Source: Perkinsus olseni (Eukaryota > Perkinsozoa > Perkinsida). Taken from it: a DNA stretch of 41,511 nt. Position numbers and translations under genes: made by a program. Shown here in pieces: positions 11,041-21,913 of the stretch. Numbering within the stretch: position 1 is the first letter of the stretch; each line of letters opens with the position of its first letter. The stretch is from positions 1 to 41,511 of the forward strand of contig JABANN010000299.1 of the NCBI GenBank assembly GCA_013115125.1, written 5' to 3'. Under the pieces are notes generated by a model, which was not told where the DNA came from, ran no database searches, and saw only the letters and a list, made by a program, of their open reading frames with translations.

Positions 11041-12068
11041 GGAGTCGTTGGATAAACCGCTGTAGTCGTTATGGTTCTCAACTTTCTTCCCTGAGATCGC
11101 TGGTTCTATTCCCGGTCTCGTCATTTTTCAGTTTTAGCAGCGGTCGGAATGTTCGAGTTAAATACGGCCTCCTCGAGATGCGTGATGGCGTCCCGACTGT
11201 CGTCACCGACCTCTAACATTCCACCATCACTTCCTCCTCACGTTTCCTCCTCAACCCTTCTGTAGTGTTTGAGCTAGTTAACGCCTTTTGACACGAAGAC
11301 CGCTGGGGGGTGTGAGTTGATAGTCCGACGTCGGTCACGCTAGACCGATGAGACTCCCAGGGAGTTCGATAAACCAATTCTGTGATCCAGAATCGATTCT
11401 GGGTTTCAGAATTACTCGGGAGGCTTCGGAATTTTTTCGCTTCGCAAAATCATTTTTTGTTTCTAACTTGTGTACGGAAATATTGATCGTTCGACGCTAC
11501 CGAAATTACATTTCGAGAAAGTTACAGGAGAGGATCTTCATTGGTTGTATTCCGAGGGCAATGAAATATTCTCACCAAGACAAAATCTTCAAGGTTTTCC
11601 GAAGAACCGGATGGAATCCTCTTTTTTGTGTGCATGCGTGCAAATTTCCTGTGTCGAGCTGTCCCAGAGACAGTGTTCTTGTAGTTAGCTTCTCGCTCCT
11701 GCAGCTGAGCAGCGTCTGTCTCAGAGTCAACTGGAATCCCTCTTTCCTGTTCAAATCTCGTTTGTGTTTGTTTCACGCAAGGACGTGATAGTCGAGTATC
11801 GGCAAAACATTTTTTTGATGGTAATCCCGTTTCGCTGATAATTATTCGACAGCTCGACAATATTATTATGCGCATCTTTTGGTTTGAATTTAGCAAGCTT
11901 CGAGCTTGGATACTCCGCAGCATCATAATCATACACCCGGCGGGCTTCGCGAGTCGTGCTATATCAAAAGATTTTCCCCCAAAATTTTTTCGCCCGCTCG
12001 GTATTTTCTTCGAAAAAAATCTTTTTTCCCAACAGTTTTACAGTTTTCATATTTTACATTCTTCTAAC
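11041..12068. other. Intergenic, nothing convincing
   Basis: A 146-codon + frame (11348-11788) exists but has an unlike-protein composition and no splice context; it repeats a TGGAATCC(T)CTTT pattern at about 11608 and 11730. A T-arm-like GGTTCTATTCC lies at about 11105-11117. The last 100 bases are T-rich and lead to the trehalase start. Confidence 0.45.
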
Positions 12069-15000
12069 ATGGTTGAACAACCTTTAGAAAAACTTCGTCA
12101 CACAATCGCCTTGCGAGCATGGCCCTCACTGGTACGGCAGATGGGGCCGGAGGCAGATAAAATCATAAGATGTTTGGTTGATTCCAAAGTGAAGTCAAAT
12201 CGAGCTGACGGTAAGTGGACACTTTCTGAGGAGAGCTGCAGGAGGGGTAAGGCGCCGTTTGCGGGAAAAATATGATTTCGGAAATTTCTACAGTTTTCCG
12301 ATTCTTACGCGATTGCCACTCTTCGCTCCATTTTTGGGAAATTTAGGGAAAATATCAAGATATTCTTCAGCAAGAATGAAGAGTCGTTGGCGGAAAAGTG
12401 TGATTTGGGAAAAATTTCTAAATTTCCGGTTTTTGCCGATTTTCCTTTTTTACGCAGTTTATTCGTCGTGGCGATTTTTTTCGAAAATTTGTTTTTTTCC
12501 TCAGGGAACCCGTTACTTTTCGTGCCACAGGCAGATTTCCCAGTTTACCAAGAAGCTTTGAAAAACTCAGCGGTTGAGGTGAAGCCGTTTCCCGGTATCC
12601 CGAACACGACGAAAGATTTCGAGGAGATGGACTCGGGTCTGCTGGCATTGGAATACGGTTCCTCTTATATGGTTCCAGGGGCGAGGTTTAATGAGATGTA
12701 TGGTTGGGATAGGTAGTAGGGGAAGGGCACGGGTTCGATCCCCGGCGGGTGCATTTTGGGTTCTCATTACTCGCGAATTTCTCACATGAATCGAGGTCAA
12801 TATTTCGCCGGAATATTAGAATAAATTTACCCGATATAACTTCGGTGAGCAAATACGGAGGAATCTTTGTCAAATCTGTGCTGTGCGCTGAAATATCTTT
12901 TCTCTGCGTATCTTTTTCTCGTCGACCTTAGCCGCCTTGTTACATTACGAAATCGACGTAATATCGACTTGCTATCCACTCATGAAATTTGTCTCCACAC
13001 TGAATTATTCGAGATCGGAAAATCTTCGCTGTTCGTCGCTGGAGTATCTTTCTTTTTTCAGTTACTTCATAACCCTTGGTCTGGTTAATTCATCAACACC
13101 ACCGAATCCTGAGCTTCTCCATGTCGCCGTGTCGATGCTGAAGAATCATATTTATCAGGTTGAAAATTACGGGAAGGTCCTCAACGCTAATCGATCGTAA
13201 TAAAACGGATTGTACATGCGTGCTGATTTTCATACCACACCTTCCGTTCTTCAAGCGTCTCAATTACGGTGTAAGTCGAAAATTCCGAACTTACATCGGA
13301 AATTTTTAGAGTATCTTTTCACGGGAATCTTTCGCTCATCGACCTTAGATATTTTTTGAACCGCGCGCAACCTCCTCTGTTATCATCGACTCTCATGCTG
13401 TTGCTGCCGTACATTAAAGAGGATGATAAGCTGGTAGGCATGTCGTTATCTTGCTTACCTTACTCAATCTTGCATTTCCTCAACCCCAGGTCAAACGAGC
13501 CACAGCAGCAGTTGTGAAAGAATATGATACCGTGTGGAGATCAGCCCCTCGATATGACAGCATTACCGGCCTTTCGAAGTAGCTTTTCTTAGCGGAGCGA
13601 AGCGTTTCACGAATACACATTTTCCATCAGATACGGCGGTTCCCCTGCTGCCAGATGCCGAGCTGTTGAGCCTGGCCACTACGACTGGATGCTGTCCTTG
13701 CAGGGAAATGATCTTGAGCGAGCGGTAGTCTTGGGGGATCTTGCGTATCTTTTCTGTGGTTGGATTATAAAATGAATAGTGAATTTTATAGATTTTTGTT
13801 CGAGGATAGTTTTCTGTTCTTTGCATTCTTCCTGGTTTTTTGTTCGACTTATTCAATATGCTTTTTGGTTGGTGGTGGTGTTATCAACATAACTGGATCG
13901 ACTGTCAAAGATTTATAATTGATTGGTATCTTTTGATTCGTGCGTGACGTGGTTCGCCCTCAGGTTCAGTCGGATATGGCTGTGAGGGAGTCTGGTCATG
14001 ATACCACCGCCCGGCTCAGCCGTTATGATGCCTGCGATATGGCGACCGTTGATTTAAATTGCATTTTATACAAGATAGAAAAAGATATGTCTGGTAGGTT
14101 GGGTAGTATCATAATCGATCACGTGATCGATTTTGTATTTTCCAGTACTACGTGAACCTTCTAGAGATTGGGCAGCACTTGCGGAATCGCGAAAGCTGAC
14201 GATTTTAAGACTAATGTAAGTGACAAGGTTCGACCTAAGATACGCGTATCTTTTCACCCAGGAGTGACCAGGTTCGACCTAAGATACGCGTATCTTTTCT
14301 CCCAGGAGTGACCAGCTTCAACCTAAGATACGCGTATCTTTTACCCAGGTACATACCTGAGCGGAGTTCATTCTTCGACTACAACACGCGCAACGGGCAA
14401 GTCGATACGTCCTTCCTGTCTGTGACGGGCTTGGCGTATCCTTTATGGTGCGGGCTGGTCGACGGCAATCGATCACTCTCGAATGAAATCGTGAACACGC
14501 TGATGACGAATCTTGCTCAGGACGGAGGGGTTGTATCGGACGATTTAAAGAACAACGTGAAGGGGTAATAATTTTTTGGGGATTTTTTTGTAGCGGAGCG
14601 AAGGTTTTTTTCTCGGTTTGCAGATTTACGGGTCAGTGGGACTGGCCGGCTGGATGGGCGCCCCACCAGATGATCACTTGGATGGGTTTGATGCGCTTGG
14701 GGTATCTTACGCAAGCTCGAGAATTAGCGTCTAGGTAGGCTGGAGAATCTTTGCTGTGCGAGGGCAGGAGTATCTTTTGGTATCTTGGAGGTCGACGTGC
14801 TTTTCTGGGAAAAGCTTTCGGCAGAACTGATCATTCTCGGGAAGGCTAGAGAGCTAGAGTTGTGGGTATACCACAATTCCCGCAGAAAATGTACTGGAAT
14901 GCTTGGGTATTGGAATCTTCACGCACAGCGAAGATTCCCTTCACGGCGTATCTTATTTCGCAGGTGGGTTCGTTTATGTCTGAAAACTTTCCAAGTCTAC

Positions 15001-15690
15001 GACTGTCTTCCCGAGAAGTTCGATGTTGTCCATTGCACGTCCCGAATCGACGTCGAGTACGGCAACCAGTGCAGCGAGAAGGGGGAGTACTTTGGATGGA
15101 CTGTTGCCAGCGTAATGATGGGAGGAAGTATCTTAGGTTGAAGCGAGCCGAAGATAGGAGTATGTCGATTGTGGTCGGAAAGATGTTCGTATTGTGCGTG
15201 GGGAAAAAATTCAATTTTCTGGAGAGTTTTTTCTTGAAATTTTAGAAGAATTTTTACTTCCGTTGACGATGGTGAATTTCTAAATCCCTAGTGTTCCGTG
15301 AGCACCGAAAAAAGGTTTTTTCTGGTTTTTTCCGTATCTTGTGAGGGGAATCTTTGACCTATCAGAAGCAGTTATGCTCGCGGTTAGGCTTTATTTGTAT
15401 TTGCTCGTTTAATTATGATGAGCATTCGGGAATCCAGAAAAAAATGAGTATTTTTTCGCCTTGGATTTTTCCCCTTTTGGGATAAAATTTTTTTACGAAT
15501 TTTTTCGATTCTTCAAATCCTGTTTCCACACTTTTCCGTGCTTCAGGTGGAGATGGCTTTGCAGTCCGTGCTCACTGCTGATGACATTGCCAAGATAAAC
15601 CACGATTTTGCGAATTCTCGCGGAGCCGAAAACCCTACCGGAGGGGCAGCGAGGCGGACGTGTGCCGGTGAATCTGTGAATTCAGAGTGA
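12069..15690 (+). CDS. Trehalase, glycoside hydrolase family 37 (copy A)
   Basis: Hydrolyses trehalose to two glucose. Twelve exons give 523 aa with every phase consistent: 12069-12210, 12505-12712, 13062-13196, 13349-13433, 13490-13578, 13631-13724, 13964-14093, 14146-14215, 14349-14564, 14624-14734, 14964-15111, 15547-15690. Signature 1 reads [16 protein letters not shown] (about 104-120) and signature 2 [13 protein letters not shown] (about 394-406). RESGHDT holds the likely catalytic acid D264, and VEYGNQ holds the likely base E458. [12 protein letters not shown] and [15 protein letters not shown] are family hallmarks. The pattern (RESGHDT, EYGNQ) is that of fungal-type neutral trehalase. 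No signal peptide is seen, so it is probably cytosolic. The paralogue B starts 247 bp downstream. Introns range from 52 to 435 nt and carry recurrent motifs. Enzyme call is sure; short N-terminal exon slightly less so. Confidence 0.92.
12714..12760 (+). repeat. T-arm-like segment at the start of trehalase A intron 2
   Basis: Just after the donor, GGGTTCGATCCC (12731-12742) sits in a GC-rich context. The same intron of copy B carries a T-arm-like segment in the opposite orientation (16767-16778), so the two introns have either inverted or independently gained it. Confidence 0.5.
14227..14348 (+). repeat. Three 44-bp repeats ending in the exon 9 splice acceptor of trehalase A
   Basis: Units start at 14227, 14271 and 14315. 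Each holds the perfect 16-bp palindrome AAGATACGCGTATCTT followed by a pyrimidine tract and CCCAG. In units 1 and 2 the CCCAG is followed by GAGTGACC; in unit 3 it is the acceptor used for exon 9 (14349). The copies differ at few positions, so the array is young. Confidence 0.9.
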
Positions 15691-15937
15691 TTTGTTTTAA
15701 ACAGAGTTTCTCAATAATTTTGTGGCGCGGTGAAGTTGGAAGGGAAACAGAAAGGGGGTGCTGGAAAATTTTTCGTGAACATTTTTTCCCTGTAGAAATT
15801 TTTACAAGACAAAATTGTAGGAGAATTCGAAGGCTTTCCATTGCGAAAGGCTATTCACTTTTTATGAGGGCGGGATTGAACCTGCGCGGATGAACATCTT
15901 CAGATTTACCGCAGAATATCTTAACCGTTTCACTATA
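15691..15937. other. Short spacer between the trehalase genes
   Basis: No gene. Contains TTTTGTGGCGCGGTGAAG near 15718, a motif also found at 16245 and in related forms in other introns, and a T-arm-like GGGATTGAACC (about 15872-15882). Promoter and terminator of the two genes must lie in these 247 bases, but no defined signal is seen. Confidence 0.5.
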
Positions 15938-18900
15938 ATGGCCGTCGACTTTCCTGTTCCTACACTGCAAACTGCGTTCTCTGACCCTCTGCCAGCCCTT
16001 CGTGAGGCGATCGCTGAGTACGCGTGGCCAAGTTTGAAGCGCCATCTCGGACCGGACCCCGAATCGATATTAAGTTGCATGGAAGATCCGAAAATTACCA
16101 AACCGCAGCCGAAACCGGTGCCGATTCATGAGCCTCCGAAAGAGGATGATGAAGATAAGGAGAAGCAGCGACAGCAGCGTCGCCACTGGAAACGCAGAAA
16201 TCCCGATTGGCGGGCGAGGAAGGCGGGAGCGGGTAGTACGGGGATTTTGTGGCGCGGTGAAGATTTTGAAGTTCGTACCTCTTCTGAGCGAATCTTTGTC
16301 TCTCGTCAGAAATTTCTGCGTATATCGTTTTTTCCGGAATTAGCGAATTGAATTAGCGGGTGTACATGCAAATTCATCTTAAAGGCTGGGACTCAGGAAT
16401 CTGATCGAAGTTGATGGGGCCGTTGAAATATATTGTCCTCAATGGGAAAGTTCTCATGCCGAGAGATGGAAACATTTATTTCGTGTCGGACGTATCTTAG
16501 GTTGAACCTTGCGAGGAATAGTTGTCAGGATTCTCATTTTCCTCAGGGCCTCTCCCGTTACTCTATGTCCCTACTAGAGACTATGAAGTCTACGCGAATG
16601 CTTTGCTTGAGTATCCTGCACGGGTCAAGCTTTACCCGGGGATGCCCCGCACTGTGGAGGATTTCGACAAGATGGAACCAGGCCTGCTGGCTCTAGAATT
16701 CGGCGCTGAGTACATCGTCCCTGGCGGAAGGTTTACTTCTATGTATGGCTGGGATAGGTAGTAGCAGGGATTGAACCCGGGTCGTTTGCATGAAAGGATC
16801 GTTATCGCATTGCCAGTTACTTCATTATTCTGGGCTTGCTGAGTTCGTCTGAGCCACCGGAGCCGAGATTATTGAAGACAGCGATTTCGATGCTAAGTCA
16901 GCAGGTTTATGAAATTGAAAACTACGGGGCCCTCTTAAATGCTAATCGATCGTAATATGAGGTGTAACGGTGAAATCGATCACGCGATCGATTTTAGATA
17001 TTTTTTGAATCGTTCACAACCGCCGTTCCTTTCATCGACTTTAATGGCACTATTGCCGTATATTAAGAATGATACCAAGTTGGTAAGAAAGGGAGAAATC
17101 TTTGCTGTGCGCTCAGGGCGTATCTTTAGGTATCCAGAGCTACAGCAGCGATTGTTAAGGAATATGATAATGTTTGGAAATGCGGTCATCGATACGACAG
17201 AGCGACTGGTCTGTCCAGGTAGTAACGGGAATCGAGATTTGGCTAAAATGTGGTATGAGTTGGCGTGAAACAGATCTTGTGCTCACAGTAACAGGAAAAC
17301 TATGGGGGGCGTGCTCATTTTCCCCGGCTTTTCATTTTCGTATCTTCCCAAGGGAAAATGTAAAATTTTATTTAGTTCAGTTTGGCTGAAATGGTGTAGG
17401 TATTCTTCAATGATACTTCTCTGTGGAACATGAGGAGAATTCATCAGAAAAATTCTTCTACGGCTCGGGCGAGATAGACAACACGGGCAGCGCTCTCAAC
17501 AGAATTGTTGTGGAGTTTGGCATAAGTGCAAAAAAGTGTAAATTCTTCGCGCGCAAATTAGTGAATGAGTAGAGTTGGTGTGAGGGAAGGAAATGTGGAA
17601 GGGAGTATTTGACGCACGATTATGCTGAGTTCAAATGGAAGACTAGAGAGCGAAAATTACCATCTGAATTTGGCATCTTCCCCTTTTCAGTGTCAGAAAT
17701 GCTGAACGAGAACCCCTCGTCCGGATCGTCGTCTCCCGCAGGTACGATGGTCATCCGGAGACGCTTTGCAGGGCGACCGAGATCGGTCACTACGCTTGGA
17801 TGAAAGGTCTCACAGGAAACGCTCGAAAGAGAGCGGTAAGTCAATTTATCTGTGCAGGAATCTTTCTGATTAGTGTCGTTGCAGATTCGGTCGGACATGG
17901 CCATTCAGGAGTCAGGTCATGATACCACTGCAAGGCTGACGAGGACTGATGCTTGCGACATTGCCACCGTCGATCTTAACTGTATATTATACAGAATCGA
18001 ATCTGATCTTGCGAGTAGGAGGACCGGTGGGCGGGAGAAAATTGATCATGTGTCGCCTTTTGCGCTTGAGGAATTTACAAAAGCAAAATCGTAGGAATGA
18101 GAGAATGCTGAGTATCTTACGGTCATCAATTAACCGATTCTGGAGCTCAGAATTGTCCCTGGAACTGCAATTTACGCGTAGAAATAAATTCCTGAATCGA
18201 TTCCAGATAGCCCAGGTGTTCCACAGACTGGCTTTTCTGAGTTTCAACAGCCCTCCCTGGATCGTCATTCATGCGGTAAATTGAATCCTGGGGTTGGTCT
18301 CGAAATTCAGAGGAGCTGCACTATCGAGCAGCGGATTATTTTCAGAGCTTCATGAGCCTTCCAGGGACTGGCGTGCATTAGCGCGCGCCCGACGGGAGAC
18401 CATGCTTCATTTAATGTAAGAATTGAATCGAGTTTGTCAGTAGAAGAGAGGGTCTTTGTCAGGTACATCCCGACTCGCGGAGCGTTTTTTGATTATAATA
18501 CAAAAACCGGGGTTGTTGATTCTTCGGTACTCTCGGCCACTGGCGTGTCGTATCCCCTTTGGTGTGGTATGGTCGACCGAGACCGAACCGCAGTCGACAA
18601 TCTTGTGAAGACGCTGATGACGAAGCTGGCAGCACCGGGCGGAGTGGTGTCCAATAATATTACTGATAACCATCGGGGGTAAGGGGGGGCAATTCGATCG
18701 CCCAGAAAAGGATGGAGAAGAGTGTCGTTGAGAAGCTGAGAAAACATCAACCTTTATCTTCCACTGGGGGTTCTTAGACGTTCCTATTTGCTCGATAATT
18801 AGTGGAGATGAGGCAAGCTTTCATGCTCACATGGGAATGCCATTACTGTAACGGTGAGTGAGGAGGAATCCTTTGCAGGACCGATTATAGTATATTGAGA

Positions 18901-19775
18901 TCTTCGATGTACTATTATCGATCCAGAAGTAGTAACTCTCTCCTAGAGTTGGAGGGGAATCATTTCTCATCGAATTCCACTCAAGTTTGATTTACTCCTC
19001 TGCGAAGTCAACTCGTATTTGTTCAGATTCCGCGGGCAATGGGATTGGCCGGCAGGTTGGGCCCCTCATCAGATGCTGACATGGATCGCCTTGATGAGGC
19101 TGAATAAGGTTAAGGAAGCTCGAGACTTGGCCTCTAGGTGAGCGGGGCTTTTAAGTTTTCTGCTTCAGGAAGAGCTACTTTGATTGTTATGATTCACAGC
19201 TGCTCTGGTTCAAGCTCGTGAGCTCCATCGTAACTCGTGAGGGATTATTCAACTGACGGCCGGTGATGTCAAATTTCTCTCCCTGCCGTCGGTGCGGTAA
19301 ATTTCGCGCGAGAAAAGTTATCCTGGGTAGTGCTACTTGCAAGGCGTTTGAGAGGTTCTTGTTGGCTCACTTCCATCATCCGATTCTCGGCTAGAAGTTA
19401 ATGGTGGAGAAGGAAACACGTTTTGATTGAGTATGCGCAGAAAATGTCACACAACGCGAGATCTGTCGTCCATCGAGTGAATCTTCTTAGGTGGGTAAGT
19501 CTGGCCTTAGAGACCTTCATCAATTACGGATGCCTCCCGGAGAAGTTCGACGTGGTTTCGTGTACATCCACGCTCAACTTGGAGTACGGCAACCAGTGCA
19601 CAGGCGTCGGTGACTTCTTCGGTTGGACGACCGCTAGCGTGAGTTTCACCACTTTGGTCGAACAAATTTGGATGTGTTCTTTTCGTAGGTCGAATTTGCT
19701 CTGCAGCAAGTTTTGACTGATGGAGACATCGCGGAAATCGAAAGAAATATGAAGATGGTCGTCAAAAACCACTGA
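15938..19775 (+). CDS. Trehalase, glycoside hydrolase family 37 (copy B)
   Basis: Tandem paralogue of copy A; 556 aa from twelve exons: 15938-16232, 16547-16757, 16817-16951, 16998-17082, 17130-17218, 17742-17835, 17885-18014, 18346-18415, 18463-18678, 19027-19137, 19491-19638, 19689-19775. All eleven introns sit at the same codon and phase as in A. Signature 1 is VPGGRFTSMYGWDSYF (about 155-171) and signature 2 [13 protein letters not shown] (446 on). QESGHDT holds likely acid D316, and LEYGNQ holds likely base E510. It differs by a longer N-terminus with a Pro/Lys/Glu/Arg-rich stretch (about 50-95) and a shorter C-terminus. The M at 15938 is chosen because it aligns with the start of A; an in-frame upstream Met exists at 15890. 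No signal peptide, so probably cytosolic. Regulation unknown. Confidence 0.92.
16758..16790 (-). repeat. T-arm-like segment in trehalase B intron 2
   Basis: Minus-strand GGGTTCAATCCC (16767-16778 complement) fills much of a 59-nt intron, directly after the donor. Confidence 0.5.
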
Positions 19776-21160
19776 TATCATCATCACCACCCCCTTTGGA
19801 GTGCTTTCTTACCATACCAGCCGCTCTGTGCATTCTGTTAAGTGCATTGTCGACCGAGTTGAGTTCTTCGATTGTTGGATATCGAGAGTGTAATCGAGCT
19901 AAATTTAGTTTACTTCTCCGAGTACCATCCTGCCAGGAGGAAAAGAAAGCCTCTCTGGTTGAATATAACTCTGGGAATAGCTTCTTGACGATCAGTCACT
20001 GCATGTCAATGCTACAGAGAGTCTCCAGCGGTGTACATTGGCAAGAGTCGAACTGAACCGGAACCGTAAGCGTTGGACTATTAACTCACATCTACACGGG
20101 CAAAATTGCGGTTACGGTCCGTGAATTGATAAGAACGTTTACGGTTTCGAAAACCGTAAAAGCGTAGAACGTGTATCGCACACTGGCGAAGCGATGGATG
20201 GATGGTGTGTGTGAGTTACTCTCACACTCACCATCCTTGACCTCGAGTGTGGGGCGAGTGTGCCATCCCTCTTTATCGATAGTCAGCTTGGTTCAGACAG
20301 CAGGAGTTTAAGCAGATGGAGTGGAGTCCACAGTAGATAACAGGAATATTTACAAGACCATTGGCAGCGTCGGCGTGACCTCAGTCATTCTGCTAACAGA
20401 TTTTCAAGATTTTCCGGCGTTTGGTTTGAAATTTCGAAAGCGAAACTCGCGAATGAGCGACGAAGCTTCCGAGCTCCCGATTGGTGTGCGTTACAACCTC
20501 CAACTCGTTCGCACCAAAAGTTCATCAGGGGTGGGCTCTTTTTAAGTATGGTACCCTAGCGAGGTGGTACGAATGCACAGCGTAACTCATTGCGAGCGAA
20601 TCACGGATTGTGAAGCCATAGCGGAGGGAGTCCATTCCACCTTGTCGAGGGACGTGCAAAGATGGTTACCCGACGAAGCAGCCTGCGAGGAGGTTCGTAG
20701 TGGATCACGGGGGGCATTCCTCCGTACACCTTGTGTATCGTTCGCGTGCCACGACGACCACGCCCCAGTGACAGCGAGGAGGTGTGTTTGCGTGCACAAC
20801 TTCCGTTATCAGTCCGTTGCTCGATGGTTTGTATCCCTTGAAGCGGCTCTCTCGAACGTGAGATTTCAGCTGTGCTGTAAACACTCCAGGGGCACTCAAG
20901 AGAGATGTGGCCAGGACATTCAAACCTCCCTCTTGAGCTTGGACTTTGTATCGGTCGCGATGTCTAGTACGGCAATGAACAGTTTCTGTGACGCTCATGG
21001 TATCGTGCAGCTCGGAGTATCCGCATAGTGGGGGATTCCTAGCCTGGGACCGCTCATTCGATTCAGCCAGCTGTAGCGTGTATACAATTTCCGACCTCTT
21101 TCCTCACGAGGTCGATCGGAGGCATGAAGTTCACTTTGCAGCCTCCCGTATTTCTGGAGC
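19776..21160. other. Spacer; one possible short first exon
   Basis: A + strand segment at 20453-20530 begins MSDEASELPIGVRYNLQLVR and ends beside GTGGGC. Its pattern (acidic start, then Y-x-L-x-x-V) loosely resembles the first exon of the small gene at 40402. A 154-codon frame (20564-21028) was judged unsupported. Short inverted repeats are frequent. Confidence 0.3.
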
Positions 21161-21913
21161 ATGACCCTACTATCAGCCCTGCTCGTCTCCTTCCACCTAG
21201 TCTTTGTGGATGGTCAGCCACCCGGCAGGTATGAAGCTGTTCGTGACGATGAACGATTCGTCCTCGACGTCACGGAGGATCAGATGGTCTCCATGACGGT
21301 TTACTGTGATTGTGGCAAGGGATTCTACACCGACGGCCCGTATCGTCTTTTGAAGGGATGCGGCCTCTATGAGCACATCATCGACTTCAGCGGCGTGTGC
21401 GAGGGTGTCTCACACTGGTACATCGGCATCAGGTCGGCCTGCACCAACGCTTGTCTTGTCGACGGCGACTTCAGGACGATCACCTTCGATTCTGCCGATA
21501 CTCTCACAACAACCGTTGGCAACAAGGTGGCCACCTTCTCGAGGTCCACACGTTTGCTAGTTCCGAACTATTATTATTACGACGACGAGAAGTCGAAGAT
21601 TAGCATCGTATATGAGGTTGGCTACGACGGGACTGTGAAGATTAAAGTCAAATGCCGCTGTTTTCTGTGCAGCAAGAGACTCTCTGCGGAGTTCCGCCTT
21701 GTCCGTAACGACCGTCGCTTCTCTTATACGACCTACGATCTGCTTCCAACCGGTAAAAAAACTATCGAAGCATTCCAGGCCAAGGTCGGTTGTTCGTGTA
21801 AGATGCGCACTTCCCCGCAAGACTTCATATACCTAGCTTTTGCGTCGGGCAACACAGCTTATACTGAGCTCGGAGGTAGACGTATATTCCTGGAAGCGGT
21901 GAAGGGGTTCTGA
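21161..21913 (+). CDS. Secreted two-domain protein, 250-aa subfamily (S1)
   Basis: An intronless 250-aa protein with a signal peptide (1-19, cleavage after DGQ), so probably secreted; function unknown. Domain 1 (about 20-130) contains VLDVTEDQMV, YCDCGKGFYTDGPYRLL, the Y-x-x-I-I-D-F core, and DFRTITFDSADTLTTTVGNK. Domain 2 (about 135-250) contains KVKCRCFLC, AEFRLVRND, EAFQAKVGCSC, QDFIYLAFAS and TELGGRRIFLEA. The two domains share the order V-x-C, PY/EF-R-L, Y-x-x-x-(I/Y)-D, R-x-x-C, DF and T-x-x-G. Cys residues suggest disulphides. Closest neighbour is S2 at 25085 (roughly 70 % identical by eye), with homology continuing beyond the stop. An AG lies one base before the ATG, as in S2. Gene real; role unknown. 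Confidence 0.85.
   Translation: MTLLSALLVSFHLVFVDGQPPGRYEAVRDDERFVLDVTEDQMVSMTVYCDCGKGFYTDGPYRLLKGCGLYEHIIDFSGVCEGVSHWYIGIRSACTNACLVDGDFRTITFDSADTLTTTVGNKVATFSRSTRLLVPNYYYYDDEKSKISIVYEVGYDGTVKIKVKCRCFLCSKRLSAEFRLVRNDRRFSYTTYDLLPTGKKTIEAFQAKVGCSCKMRTSPQDFIYLAFASGNTAYTELGGRRIFLEAVKGF

Noticed and set aside
11348-11788. 146-codon + frame and the 136-codon minus frame over it
   Set aside because: Low-complexity Phe/Arg/Ser content in T-rich spacer DNA; neither has protein-like motifs.
20564-21028. 154-codon + frame upstream of S1
   Set aside because: Cys/Arg/His-rich composition unlike the neighbouring proteins, no relatives or splice context, and overlapping frames on the other strand are equally long.
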